Assembly: GCF_016679925.1 (NCBI RefSeq)
Contig: NZ_JAEQBW010000009.1
Location: forward strand, 1 to 64,000
Source of the DNA: Marivirga aurantiaca
GTDB lineage: Bacteria; Bacteroidota; Bacteroidia; Cytophagales; Cyclobacteriaceae
Length of the DNA: 64,000 bases
Direction of reading: 5' to 3'
The stretch's first letter is position 1. Each line of letters begins with the position of its first letter. The position numbers and the translations under genes were made by a program. This document shows positions 55,212 through 63,789 of this stretch, piece by piece. Below the pieces are notes generated by a model. The model was not told the DNA's origin. It saw nothing but the letters and a program-made list of their open reading frames with translations, and did not search any database.

Positions 55212-56708
55212 ATGACTTTACTAAAGAAAATACTCTTATTATCATTAGTTACTTTATTCTTTTTGTCATTTCAAGCCTGTTCTCCAAGAAGTGATAATAA
55301 CTCACCAGAAATATACAGCTATGCCATTGATCCGGTAGAACTAGATATCAATGAAATCAAAGAAAGAGGATATTTAACAGCTATTGTAGATAACAGTGCC
55401 ACAAGTTATTTTATCTACAAAGGTCGGCCAATGGGCTATGAATATGAGATGCTGAAGTGGTTTTGTGATGATATAGATGTTGAATTACGGATTATTATTA
55501 CCAATGACATAGCAGTTGCCCTTGAAAAATTAAATCGAGGAGAAGCTGATGTAGCTGCTTTTAACCTTACTGTTACCAAAGAGCGGAAAAAATATGTAGA
55601 CTTTACTGAGCCTTTGTATCTGGCTCGTCAGGTGCTAGTTCAGAAAAAACCGGATAACTGGCGCTCCATGAAAATACATCAAATTGAGAAGCTGCTTATA
55701 AGGGATCCTATTGAGTTAATAGGAGAAAAAGTTTATGTCAGAAAAAACTCTGCTTTTGCTTCCCGCTTATCCAATTTATCTGATGAAATAGGGGGCGATA
55801 TCATTATTATTGAAGATAGTAGTAGTGTGGAAGTAGAAGAGCTTATCCGGATGGTGGCGGAAGGAGAAATTAAATACACCGTTGCAGACGAGGATGTTGC
55901 TATGTTAAGTGCCACTTTCTATCCTGTAATTGACGTGAAAACACCCATTAGTTTTTCGCAAAAGATAGCCTGGGCCATACGATCCAATTCTGATTCTTTG
56001 GAATCTACCATTAATAATTGGCTGGAAAGGAAGCAGAAAACAACAGACTATTATGTGGTCTATAATAAATATTTTAAAAACTTAAAACGATCGGCCAATA
56101 GGTCCTACAGTGAATTTTCATCAGTTAGTGGTGATAAATTATCGCCTTATGATGAGGAAATAAAAGAAACAGCAAGTACTATTGGATGGGATTGGCGCCT
56201 TTTAGCATCTTTAATTTATCAGGAAAGTCATTTTGACCCGAATGCTTCTTCCTGGGCAGGTGCAAAGGGTCTTATGCAGTTAGTGGAAAACACGGCAGAA
56301 GAGTTTGGAGCGGTTAATTTGAATGACCCTAAGGAAAGCCTGATGGCAGGAGCAGCTTATATTAACTGGCTTCAAAAGACCTTGAGTAAATCTATTGAAG
56401 ATAGCGTGGAGCGTCAAAAATTTATTCTTGGGGCCTATAATGTAGGAATTGGTCATATTGAAGATGCCAGAAGGCTTACAAAGAAGTATGGTGGTAACCC
56501 GGATGTGTGGACTGACAATGTGGCCAAATACCTGCTCTATAAGTCCAAAAAGAGATACTATTCAGATCCAGTGGTGAAATACGGATATTGTAGAGGTGCT
56601 GAACCAGTAAACTATGTGGATGAAATTTTAAAACGATTTAAACAGTATAAGCAATTATTAAAAAAACCGGAAGATCAGAATCTACAGGCTAATAATTCTG
56701 TATTTTAG
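55212..56708 (+). CDS. MltF-like membrane-bound lytic transglycosylase, lipoprotein
   Basis: This 498-residue lipoprotein (lipobox FQAC, lipidated Cys23) has an N-terminal solute-binding-protein-type domain (about 50-300; LTAIVDNSATSYFIYKGRPMGYEYEML ... ADVAAFNLTVTKERKKYVDFTEPLYL). A C-terminal SLT transglycosylase domain follows (about 320-460), with catalytic Glu338 in LIYQESHFDPNASSWAGAKGLMQL and the YNVGIGH motif. This is the MltF order. It cleaves peptidoglycan to form anhydro-muropeptides, and the N-terminal domain modulates it in response to muropeptides. The N-terminal signal and both domains look intact. Confidence 0.9.
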   Translation: MTLLKKILLLSLVTLFFLSFQACSPRSDNNSPEIYSYAIDPVELDINEIKERGYLTAIVDNSATSYFIYKGRPMGYEYEMLKWFCDDIDVELRIIITNDIAVALEKLNRGEADVAAFNLTVTKERKKYVDFTEPLYLARQVLVQKKPDNWRSMKIHQIEKLLIRDPIELIGEKVYVRKNSAFASRLSNLSDEIGGDIIIIEDSSSVEVEELIRMVAEGEIKYTVADEDVAMLSATFYPVIDVKTPISFSQKIAWAIRSNSDSLESTINNWLERKQKTTDYYVVYNKYFKNLKRSANRSYSEFSSVSGDKLSPYDEEIKETASTIGWDWRLLASLIYQESHFDPNASSWAGAKGLMQLVENTAEEFGAVNLNDPKESLMAGAAYINWLQKTLSKSIEDSVERQKFILGAYNVGIGHIEDARRLTKKYGGNPDVWTDNVAKYLLYKSKKRYYSDPVVKYGYCRGAEPVNYVDEILKRFKQYKQLLKKPEDQNLQANNSVF

Positions 56709-56778
56709 ATATCAACCGTAGCTCGAATTAAATAATAGAACCAAAGCTCAGATATAAGAGAACAATATAATTACCCAT

Positions 56779-57234
56779 ATGACATCTATTGATAAACTTT
56801 ACTCGGAATATACCAAAGAGCGAAATATAAAGCTCAACAAAGAACAATTTGTATATATTGTTAATTTGTTTCCCGCCTTGCGTGTGGTTTTAAGTGACGG
56901 AATTGTGGATAAAGATGAGTGGATAACAGTGAAAAGATTGGCCAAAATATTAGGAGATGAATTTGCTACAGAGGATTTGGGAGAAGAAAAGGAAGAAAAT
57001 CTAATGCTTATTTATAAAGCAGAATTTCGTTATTTAATTAAGAACCTTGGCATGTGGGAAAGTAAATTTTTAAAAGCACTTAAGGAATACTTTGAGGAAA
57101 ATGAGTCTTCTAAAGAATTTGTTTTGGAAACAATGTATTTATTTGCCCATGCATCAGATGGTGTGTCAGAAGAAGAGGATAATGCCATCGATTACCTAAC
57201 TTCTGAACTGGGACTTGATAATACTGTAATTTGA
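56779..57234 (+). CDS. TerB-like helical protein, unknown function
   Basis: This 151-residue all-alpha acidic protein carries two motifs that resemble TerB-type repeats: VVLSDGIVDKDEWITVKRLA (about 37-56) and FAHASDGVSEEEDNAIDYLTSELGL near the end. Acidic D-G-V/I-x-x-x-E patterns of this sort may bind metal. No signal peptide or membrane segment is present. It lies 70 bp after the transglycosylase on the same strand and ends 37 bp before the convergent BLUF gene. The TerB relation is by eye and function is unknown. Confidence 0.6.
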   Translation: MTSIDKLYSEYTKERNIKLNKEQFVYIVNLFPALRVVLSDGIVDKDEWITVKRLAKILGDEFATEDLGEEKEENLMLIYKAEFRYLIKNLGMWESKFLKALKEYFEENESSKEFVLETMYLFAHASDGVSEEEDNAIDYLTSELGLDNTVI

Positions 57235-57271
57235 TTAATGGCAGCAGGTTATCGCTAAGGATTTCCTGTTC

Positions 57272-57694
57272 TTAGTTAAGAAAAAATTTCTGTAATGTTT
57301 TTAACACCTTTTCACCCTCTTCTTGTTTCCCTTCCATTATTCTTGTGAAGATTCTTTGATGCTCAGTAGAAATCTCAGTATCATAACTTACTCCACCGTT
57401 TTTAAGCTTTTTTGAGCCCATGTGCCAACTGGGAAATGTTTTCTCTTTGATAGGTGAAAGAGAAATCATTATACAGTTTTCATGCCTGCTGTCTCCTTTA
57501 ATTTTATCATAAAGGCTCATGATGGTTTTCGACTCACCCTCAACCAACTGGATGAATTTTGTGTCGGAGTATAATAAAATACCAGTAATATCTAATGGAG
57601 GATTGTTTTTCTTACAAGAATCCAGGATTTTCTCAATCTCTTCTTCGGTGCAATTGGTTTTTCTTTTACTTACGTATACAAGTTGCGATAACAT
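57272..57694 (-). CDS. BLUF-domain blue-light photoreceptor
   Basis: I prefer the ATG at 57694 (MLSQLVYVS, 140 residues), the usual BLUF N-terminus; an ATG at 57724 would add ten residues. The flavin-site residues fall at family spacing: Tyr7 in LVYVS, Asn31 in KKNNPPLDITGILLY, Gln49 in FIQLVEG, Trp90 and Met92 in FPSWHMG. The distances of 24, 18, 41 and 2 residues equal those of AppA Tyr21, Asn45, Gln63, Trp104 and Met106. A short C-terminal helical tail without an effector domain follows (about 100-140), so it is a short BLUF protein acting through partners. It lies 60-90 bp after kmo on the same strand. Confidence 0.9.
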   Translation of the reverse strand: MLSQLVYVSKRKTNCTEEEIEKILDSCKKNNPPLDITGILLYSDTKFIQLVEGESKTIMSLYDKIKGDSRHENCIMISLSPIKEKTFPSWHMGSKKLKNGGVSYDTEISTEHQRIFTRIMEGKQEEGEKVLKTLQKFFLN

Positions 57695-57783
57695 ATTATT
57701 ATTATAGGTTTTAATGTTAAACATTAACTTGTCTCCAATTAATATTGTTTATCTCAAGCTCTTACGAATCGATGAACAAGTCC

Positions 57784-59124
57784 TTAGAAGGCTTTAAGCT
57801 TGTCAATTATTAGATGTGAATCAAGTTGCTGCCAATTCTCGAGAATGCCAGGTCGGCTCATTATTTCATCCATAATGGTTTGTTGTTTCTTACCGGTTTT
57901 GAGAGCATCAGAGTAGCGCATATCACTAAAAGTAACCATGGAATAGAGAGGAATCCATTGGTCAGGGAATTTTTCATGAAGCATAGCCTCTATTTTCTTT
58001 TGTACGAGGAATTTTTCATCTGCTACTAAATCGCGCATTTCTACAAAATTATGAAGTGCCAAATCTGAGATGGCATCTGCATCAACTTTTCTCATTTCCT
58101 CATAAAGAGGCAATGCTTTGTCCCAATCATCTGAATATTCTTCCAATAATTTATTCAATACAAAACAATCTTCAAAGCCAGCATTCATTCCCTGCCCATA
58201 AAAAGGAACTATTGCGTGGGCTGCATCACCAATTAACACACAATTATTTTTTACCCATGGAAAGCATTTAATAGTGACTAATGAAGAGGTTGGGTTTTTA
58301 AAATATTCTTCTCCAATGTTTTTTATATACTCAAGGCTGTCGGGGAAAGTCTCACTAAAGAAAGCACTCACTTGCTCCGGAGTTTGCAGGCTCTCAAAAG
58401 AGGGAGTTCCCTCAAAAGGAAAAAACAAGGTACAGGTAAAACTTTTATCTAAATTGGGAAGGGCAATTAACATATACTTTCCTCTTGGCCATATATGTAA
58501 GGCATTGGATGCAATAGCAAAATCACCGGATTCTGTTGGGGGAATTGTCAACTCTTTATATCCATGAGGAATGTAATACTGCTCATAATTATACCTGTTA
58601 GTTCCCACCATGGCCTGGCGCATTTGAGAGAAAGCCCCATCAGATCCAAAAATTAAATCGAATTGGTGGGTAATATTTTTTTCAGGGGTGGCAAATTCAA
58701 CATGAGTATTATCAAGGCTCACATTTTTAGATGTGTGTTCAAAGTTAAGCTCTACGCCAACTTCTTCTGCTTTACTAATTAGGATTTCGTTGAGTTTCCC
58801 TCGGGAAACAGAATTGATAAACTGTCCTTCTTTGCCATAGGGCTGGAAAGTTAATTGGCCATCAACACCATGCATCATCCGCCCTTCCATCGGCAATAAT
58901 ATTTTGCTTACTTCATCAAATACTCCGACTTCTTTTAATGCTTTAATTCCTCTTCTGCTTAAGGCCAGATTAATCGATCGTCCAGATTCATTCCCTGCTT
59001 TACGGATGTCAGCCCGCTTCTCAAACATACTTACTTTATACCCTCTTTTTCTGAGATAAATGCTCAATAACGCACCTACCAGGCCTGCGCCTAAAATGCC
59101 AATATGCTTTACTTGCCTGCTCAA
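57784..59124 (-). CDS. kmo: Kynurenine 3-monooxygenase
   Basis: This 446-residue FAD enzyme adds a 3-hydroxyl to L-kynurenine using NADPH and oxygen. It shows the dinucleotide motif GILGAGLVGALLSIYLRKRGYKVSMFEKR, the flavin-site GSDGAFSQMRQAM and GDAAHAIVPFYGQGMNAGFEDC (about 300-320). The N-terminal substrate segment RSINLALSRRGIKAL and the C-terminal segment WIPLYSMVTFSDMRYSDAL match KMO rather than other group A hydroxylases. Its ATG lies one base after the kynU stop. It acts with KynU, HAAO and ACMSD in one kynurenine-degrading operon. BLUF follows. Confidence 0.93.
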   Translation of the reverse strand: MSRQVKHIGILGAGLVGALLSIYLRKRGYKVSMFEKRADIRKAGNESGRSINLALSRRGIKALKEVGVFDEVSKILLPMEGRMMHGVDGQLTFQPYGKEGQFINSVSRGKLNEILISKAEEVGVELNFEHTSKNVSLDNTHVEFATPEKNITHQFDLIFGSDGAFSQMRQAMVGTNRYNYEQYYIPHGYKELTIPPTESGDFAIASNALHIWPRGKYMLIALPNLDKSFTCTLFFPFEGTPSFESLQTPEQVSAFFSETFPDSLEYIKNIGEEYFKNPTSSLVTIKCFPWVKNNCVLIGDAAHAIVPFYGQGMNAGFEDCFVLNKLLEEYSDDWDKALPLYEEMRKVDADAISDLALHNFVEMRDLVADEKFLVQKKIEAMLHEKFPDQWIPLYSMVTFSDMRYSDALKTGKKQQTIMDEIMSRPGILENWQQLDSHLIIDKLKAF

Positions 59125-59125
59125 A

Positions 59126-60442
59126 TTATTTCTGTTTTAGGGCCTCCAATGATTCTTTCAAAATTTTTGAAAATTGATATTGTTCTTCGAAAGTGTTGTA
59201 TAAAGGCACGGGTGCCAATCTTATTACATCTGGCTCACGCCAATCTCCTAATATACCACGATTCATCAATTCATCAAAAAGTGCTTTGCCATATTTTAAG
59301 GTAAGTAAGGATAACTGGCAACCTCTCTCTTCAGGATTTTCAGGCGTAATGAGTTCGAATATCTTTTCTTCTTTATTTACTTCCTTTATCAAATATTCAA
59401 GGTAACCCGTCAATAAAACACTTTTCTTGCGTAAAGCTTCCATTCCTGCCTCTGCAAAAATTTCCAATGAGGCTATGTGTGCAGCACCACCTATTATATT
59501 TACATTACTTAGCTGCCAACCATCGGCTCCCTCCATTGGAATAAAACCTTTTTTCATCTTGAACCTTTCCTGTTCGCTATGGCCCCACCAGCCGGCAAAT
59601 CGTGGGATTTCAGGATTGTTACCAAATCGTTCATGTACATAAATACCGGACACATTCCCAGGGCCGGAATTCAAATATTTATATGTACACCACGTGGCAA
59701 AATCCACATCCCAATCATGTAACTTCAGATTAATATTTCCTGCAGCATGCGCCAAATCAAAGCCTGCATAAGCACCTGCTTTGTGGGCAGCTTCCGTAAT
59801 AGCTTTTAAATTGAAAAACTGACCGGTATAATATTGTACTCCACCAATCAACACCAAAGCCAATTCTCCGCTATGCTTTTGAATGGTTTCAATAATATCT
59901 TCAGTTCGCAAATTTCTTTCTCCTTTTCTAGGAGCTATTTCTACAAGGGCTTCTTTCGGGTCAAATAATTTGTTGCCACCATGATAGGCGTGCCAATTTA
60001 GTTGAGATTCAAATACGTATTGGTCAGAAGGAAATGCACCTGCCTCAACTATAATTTTATATTTTTTGGCTGTAGGCCTGTAAAAAGACACCATCAGCAA
60101 ATGCAAATTGACTGTGAGGTTATTCATAGATACCACCTCTTCAGGCTTTGCCCCCATAATTGCAGACAGGCTTTTTTTGCTATAGGTATGAAAGTGATAC
60201 CAGATATTATCTTTTTTCGGGTTGAAATGTCCTTCCACTCCAAAGAGCTCCCAATCTTTTAATTCTTTTTCAATAAAAGAACGCGTACGTTTTGGCTGTA
60301 AGCCGAGTGAATTACCCGTATAATAAATTACCTGTTTCCCATTGATCACTGGTATATGAAATTCATTTCTATAATTCTTTAAAGGATCTTGCTGATCCAT
60401 TTTTTGAGCAAATTCTCTTGAGTTCTCGTAAACTTGATTCAT
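59126..60442 (-). CDS. kynU: Kynureninase
   Basis: This 438-residue PLP enzyme cleaves 3-hydroxykynurenine (or kynurenine) to 3-hydroxyanthranilate (or anthranilate) and alanine. The Schiff-base Lys255 is in WCTYKYLNSGPG, the PLP phosphate/ring segments are EAGAFPSDQY (134-142) and FDLAHAAGN with Asp229 and His232, and the start YTGNSLGLQP is typical. Length is normal. It lies directly before kmo, and both are in one minus-strand group with haao and the decarboxylase. The MGMT-like gene sits just upstream. Confidence 0.94.
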   Translation of the reverse strand: MNQVYENSREFAQKMDQQDPLKNYRNEFHIPVINGKQVIYYTGNSLGLQPKRTRSFIEKELKDWELFGVEGHFNPKKDNIWYHFHTYSKKSLSAIMGAKPEEVVSMNNLTVNLHLLMVSFYRPTAKKYKIIVEAGAFPSDQYVFESQLNWHAYHGGNKLFDPKEALVEIAPRKGERNLRTEDIIETIQKHSGELALVLIGGVQYYTGQFFNLKAITEAAHKAGAYAGFDLAHAAGNINLKLHDWDVDFATWCTYKYLNSGPGNVSGIYVHERFGNNPEIPRFAGWWGHSEQERFKMKKGFIPMEGADGWQLSNVNIIGGAAHIASLEIFAEAGMEALRKKSVLLTGYLEYLIKEVNKEEKIFELITPENPEERGCQLSLLTLKYGKALFDELMNRGILGDWREPDVIRLAPVPLYNTFEEQYQFSKILKESLEALKQK

Positions 60443-60527
60443 TTTTTGTTTTAAAATTTAATATACTACTGCTTCCAGCTATATGATGCGAGGTAAATCT
60501 TATTTATGGCTATCAGCACTTTAAAAG

Positions 60528-60851
60528 CTATTTGACAAATAGATTAAGCTGTTTATGATGTTCTGTTTCTATTAACAGCCTTTTCCTTTCCCGCCCACCT
60601 ACATATCCGGTTAGTTGTCCTTGGGCACCCACCACTCTGTGACATGGGATCAATATCGGTAATGGATTTTTCCCTATCGCATTAGCTACCGCTCTTACTT
60701 TTTTTATATCTCCTAATTGAGCTGTAAATTTACCATAGCTGATGGTTTTTCCGCAGGGTATTTCATTTAATTTCTGCCAAACTTCCAATTGAAATTCGGT
60801 GCCTTTTAGATCATAAATTAGCCCCAGAAGGAACAGTGATTTTTTTCTCAT
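60528..60851 (-). CDS. Short O6-alkylguanine-DNA alkyltransferase-like (MGMT family) protein
   Basis: This 107-residue protein covers only the DNA-binding/alkyl-transfer domain: GTEFQLEVWQKLNEIPCGKTISYG, RAVANAIGKNPLPILIPCHRVVG and LTGYVGG. The acceptor Cys70 in PCHRV is present, so alkyl transfer is possible, unlike in ATL proteins where it is replaced. The N-terminal domain of Ada/Ogt (about 60-80 residues) is missing, and I see no upstream remnant of it. It lies between acmsd and kynU on the same strand, with 164 bp of hairpin-rich DNA before it. A repair gene here has no obvious pathway link. Confidence 0.88.
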   Translation of the reverse strand: MRKKSLFLLGLIYDLKGTEFQLEVWQKLNEIPCGKTISYGKFTAQLGDIKKVRAVANAIGKNPLPILIPCHRVVGAQGQLTGYVGGRERKRLLIETEHHKQLNLFVK

Positions 60852-60924
60852 CTCTATGAAATATTCCTCTATTTATTTCTTAGCAGGCACCTTTTTGCAC
60901 ACTAATATTGCTAAATTAGCTAGC

Positions 60925-61000
60925 AGGCGTCAGGCGGTTACAAACCGTCTGACGCCTCTCAGCATCCTCTTGCGTCAGAAGGCTATAAGCCGTCAGACGC
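60925..61000. repeat. Two tandem REP-like hairpins
   Basis: AGGCGTCAGGCGGTT (60925-60939) pairs with AACCGTCTGACGCCT (60943-60957) with one G-U pair. A second hairpin follows: GCGTCAGAAGGCT (60972-60984) with AGCCGTCAGACGC (60988-61000), imperfect in the middle. Both are built from the same GCGTCAG/CTGACGC words. They lie between the acmsd stop (61016) and the MGMT-like gene and may stabilise or end the upstream message. Confidence 0.75.
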
Positions 61001-61015
61001 TTTAAGAAATTTTGA

Positions 61016-62065
61016 TTATTGAATGACATGCTGTTCCTGGTGTAGCCCTAACCATTTCAAGGCATTCTGACCCAATAATTTTCTTTTAATCTCATCACTG
61101 AGATGACTTTCCTCAATCAGCTTGCCAGGCTCTAGCTCTCCTAGGGGGAAAGGGTAATCTGTACCCAGGGCAATCATATCTTCTCCCATTGTTTTTACCA
61201 AAAATTCCAGACTATTGGGGTCATGCACCAATGAATCCACATAAAATTTTCCAATATAATTCTTCGGATGATGAGGGTTGTCTATGGCGCAAAGGTCTGG
61301 CCTTACATCGAAACCATGGCCTATCCGGCCGATAGTGGATGGGAAGGATCCGCCTCCATGAGCAAAAGCTACTTTAAGATTGGGCAACCTTTCAAATACT
61401 CCTCCAAAAATCATTGAACAAATCGCCCTGGATGTTTCAGCAGGCATGCCTACCAGCCATGGAAGCCAGTATTTTTTCATTTCATCTTTGCCCATCATGT
61501 CCCAGGGATGAATAAAAATGGATGCTCCTAAATCTTCTGCTGCCTGAAAAACGGCAAAAATTTCCGGGGCTTCTAAATTCCAATCGTTAATATGCGTACC
61601 AATTTGAACTCCGGCCAGCCCTAATTCTTTCACACATCTTTCTAATTCTTTTATGGCCAGATCAGGTGCCTGCATAGGCAAAGTACCCAGACCAATGTAC
61701 CTATCGGGATAACGTGCTACCACCGAGGCAATATGATCATTCAAAATCATGGAAAGATCCTGAGCATGATGTGGTTTTGCCCAATAACTGAACATTACCG
61801 GCACAGTAGAAAGTACTTGCACATCTACATTGTGATGGTTACAGCTTCTTATACGTACCTCGGGATCCCAGCAATTATCTTCAACCTCACGAAAGAACTT
61901 GTCATCCATCATCATCCGGGCACAACATGGTTTATGGTGCTCCAGACTAATAAATCCTCCATATCCATATCTTTCTTTCAAATTAGGCCATGTTTTAGGC
62001 AGGATATGGGTATGAATATCTATTTTCAGGGGTCTTTTATGCGCTATCTCACTAACTTTTTCCAT
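61016..62065 (-). CDS. 2-Amino-3-carboxymuconate-6-semialdehyde decarboxylase (ACMSD)
   Basis: I choose the ATG at 62065 ([10 protein letters not shown], 349 residues), one base after the haao stop; the longer frame needs a TTG at 62074. The enzyme is a zinc amidohydrolase-type decarboxylase with His18 and His20 in [10 protein letters not shown], a later His in [16 protein letters not shown] and an Asp in GTDYPFPLG, matching the His-His-His-Asp site of ACMSD. It turns the HAAO product into 2-aminomuconate semialdehyde, steering it away from quinolinate and NAD. It is coupled to haao and followed by a double hairpin. Confidence 0.92.
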   Translation of the reverse strand: MEKVSEIAHKRPLKIDIHTHILPKTWPNLKERYGYGGFISLEHHKPCCARMMMDDKFFREVEDNCWDPEVRIRSCNHHNVDVQVLSTVPVMFSYWAKPHHAQDLSMILNDHIASVVARYPDRYIGLGTLPMQAPDLAIKELERCVKELGLAGVQIGTHINDWNLEAPEIFAVFQAAEDLGASIFIHPWDMMGKDEMKKYWLPWLVGMPAETSRAICSMIFGGVFERLPNLKVAFAHGGGSFPSTIGRIGHGFDVRPDLCAIDNPHHPKNYIGKFYVDSLVHDPNSLEFLVKTMGEDMIALGTDYPFPLGELEPGKLIEESHLSDEIKRKLLGQNALKWLGLHQEQHVIQ

Positions 62066-62066
62066 T

Positions 62067-62597
62067 TTACACAAATCTTAGATCGGTCTCCATTACATGC
62101 CCACAATTATTGCAGGTTCTTAATTCTTTTGAGCCGTAAAATTCTTTAAATCTTGGTATAAAATCTTTTTCAATATCCTCCAATGGAAAGTATGTTTCAT
62201 GAAGTTTATTGTTACAGTTATCACAAAACCACATCAGGCCATCTTTCATGGGAGTACCTTTCCTTTTTCGCTCTACTACCAAGCCGATTGAACCCTCTTT
62301 TCGCATGGGGCTATGCGGAGTTTTGGCAGGGCATAAAAACATATCACCAGGGCCTAAATCCATGGAAACAGCTTTTCCTTCATCCTGAACTTTTACTGTT
62401 ATTTCTCCTTCTAACTGGTAAAAAAGCTCTTCAGTTTCATTATAATGGTAATCTTTACGGGCGTTGGGGCCACCTACTATCATAACAATATAGTCATCCG
62501 CCTCAGTATATAAGTTTTTATTACCAACAGGTGGCTTGAGTAAATCGCGGTGCTCATCTACCCATTTATTTAAGTTGAAAGGTTTATTAATAGCCAT
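62067..62597 (-). CDS. 3-Hydroxyanthranilate 3,4-dioxygenase
   Basis: This 176-residue cupin enzyme opens the aromatic ring of 3-hydroxyanthranilate to give 2-amino-3-carboxymuconate semialdehyde. The iron ligands are His51, Glu57 and His95 ([13 protein letters not shown] ... [10 protein letters not shown]), with Arg47 and Arg99 for the substrate. A C-terminal rubredoxin-like iron site has Cys125, Cys128, Cys162 and Cys165 (WFCDNC, CNNC). The metal ligands and four Cys occupy the residue numbers I recall for the Cupriavidus enzyme. It is the first gene of the minus-strand kynurenine operon and stops one base before the acmsd start. Confidence 0.94.
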   Translation of the reverse strand: MAINKPFNLNKWVDEHRDLLKPPVGNKNLYTEADDYIVMIVGGPNARKDYHYNETEELFYQLEGEITVKVQDEGKAVSMDLGPGDMFLCPAKTPHSPMRKEGSIGLVVERKRKGTPMKDGLMWFCDNCNNKLHETYFPLEDIEKDFIPRFKEFYGSKELRTCNNCGHVMETDLRFV

Positions 62598-62625
62598 GCA
62601 TTCAATAATTAATAGGTGAATTTTA

Positions 62626-62640
62626 AGCTAAAATTTAGCT
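62626..62640. promoter_or_regulatory. Candidate regulator site, AGCTAAAATTTAGCT
   Basis: A 7-bp inverted repeat around one base lies 29 bp upstream of the haao start. AAGCTAAAATT recurs at 62842-62852 near the divergent SDR promoter, and GCTAAATTAGC occurs at 60910-60920 before the MGMT-like gene. Shared control, perhaps by an Lrp/AsnC-type KynR-like protein, is inference. Confidence 0.4.
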
Positions 62641-62857
62641 CTTGTTTTGTTTATCTTTTAAATTTAGTGAAATTAAGATTCAGAATAAAACCTCCGGAAT
62701 AATTATCAACAAAGGTTTCTGGTAAATTAATCTCACTCGGAGTTCGTTTTAATAAAAGTGTATTATGGCTACCTACGTAAACAGGTCGTCAAATAATATT
62801 CAGATAATCTGCAAAAGAGCTTTTATCTTAATTATTAAATCAAGCTAAAATTATCCG

Positions 62858-62865
62858 TAGTTTTG
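62858..62865 (+). promoter_or_regulatory. -7 element (TAGTTTTG) of the SDR/dehydrogenase operon
   Basis: TAGTTTTG fits TAnnTTTG. Transcription would start near 62872 and give a leader of about 130 bases before the SDR start, including a possible 22-codon frame. No clear -33 element is visible. Confidence 0.45.
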
Positions 62866-62900
62866 ATAAAGGGGCTGGTTTATTCAACATTCATATTGAA

Positions 62901-62969
62901 ATGAGCATGATTCCTAAAACACCAACCGAGGATGAATATTTGGACATGCGAATTCCATGTGGCAACTAA
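62901..62969 (+). CDS. Possible 22-residue leader peptide, uncertain
   Basis: An ATG at 62901 opens a 22-codon frame (MSMIPKTPTEDEYLDMRIPC, then GN) that stops at 62967-62969, 33 bp before the SDR start and within its predicted leader. It is acidic with one Cys. It could be a leader peptide, a gene remnant or chance. No homologue is recognised. Confidence 0.2.
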   Translation: MSMIPKTPTEDEYLDMRIPCGN

Positions 62970-63002
62970 AAATCAATTATATACACATGAAAGAAATATA
63001 AA

Positions 63003-63788
63003 ATGGATTTAAAATTAACAGGAAAAAGAGCGTTGGTTTGTGGTAGTACGGCAGGAATAGGAAAAGCGATTGCAATTGCTTTAAGCAATGAAGGTGTTTC
63101 AGTTACATTAATGGCAAGGGACAAAGATAAACTTACTAAAGTGAAAGGTGTTTTGTCCGCTAAAGAGCAGCAAGATCATCACATTATAGTGGCTGATTTT
63201 AATGATCCGGAAACGGTGAAAAATGAAATAAAAGAATACTGTCAATCAAACCAAATTGACATCTTAATAAATAATACAGGGGGGCCTAAGCCCAATCCTA
63301 TTCATGAGTCTTTGGCTAGTGATTTTTTGCAGGCCTTTCAACAGCACCTGATTTGTAATCAGCATTTGGTGCAGGCTGTATTGCCAGGAATGAAAACTGC
63401 TGGCTATGGTAGGGTAATTAATATTATATCTACATCGGTAAAACAACCTATTGCCAATCTTGGAGTTTCCAATACAGTGCGCGGAGCAGTGGCCAGCTGG
63501 TCAAAAACGCTTTCCAAGGAATTAGGTGGGTTTGGGATCACTGTCAATAATGTGTTGCCGGGCTTTACAATGACGGGGAGATTAGAATCAATCATTCAAA
63601 AAAAGAGCAAGGATTCAGGAAAAAGCCTGGAGGAAGTAAGTGCTGAAATGCATACACAAATACCTGCGGGAAGATTTGCCGAACCTCATGAAACAGCTGA
63701 TGCGGTGGTGTTTTTAGCTTCTCCAAAAGCATCTTATATCAACGGAGTGAATTTGCCTGTAGATGGTGGCAGGTTGGATTGTTTTTAA
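63003..63788 (+). CDS. SDR-family protein with atypical active site
   Basis: This 261-residue protein has the short-chain dehydrogenase fold: an NAD(P)-site LVCGSTAGIGKAIAIAL, DILINNTGGPKP, the NIISTS strand and a C-terminal ASYINGVNLPVDGG. In the place of the catalytic YxxxK it reads SNTVR, aligning Tyr to Ser and Lys to Arg. This matches a known atypical branch of FabG-like SDRs with LSNxxR in the active site. Its chemistry is unproven; it may be a binding protein or use another mechanism. The aldehyde dehydrogenase starts one base after its stop, so it works in or near 2-aminomuconate metabolism. Confidence 0.85.
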   Translation: MDLKLTGKRALVCGSTAGIGKAIAIALSNEGVSVTLMARDKDKLTKVKGVLSAKEQQDHHIIVADFNDPETVKNEIKEYCQSNQIDILINNTGGPKPNPIHESLASDFLQAFQQHLICNQHLVQAVLPGMKTAGYGRVINIISTSVKQPIANLGVSNTVRGAVASWSKTLSKELGGFGITVNNVLPGFTMTGRLESIIQKKSKDSGKSLEEVSAEMHTQIPAGRFAEPHETADAVVFLASPKASYINGVNLPVDGGRLDCF

Positions 63789-63789
63789 T

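Larger units (their letters stand above)
62598..63002. other. Divergent regulatory region of the kynurenine genes
   Basis: This 405-bp region separates the haao operon (minus) from the SDR and dehydrogenase genes (plus). It contains the palindrome AGCTAAA-A-TTTAGCT (62626-62640), a second AAGCTAAAATT (62842-62852), a -7 element TAGTTTTG (62858-62865) and a 22-codon frame (62901-62969). No other feature is evident. Confidence 0.7.
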
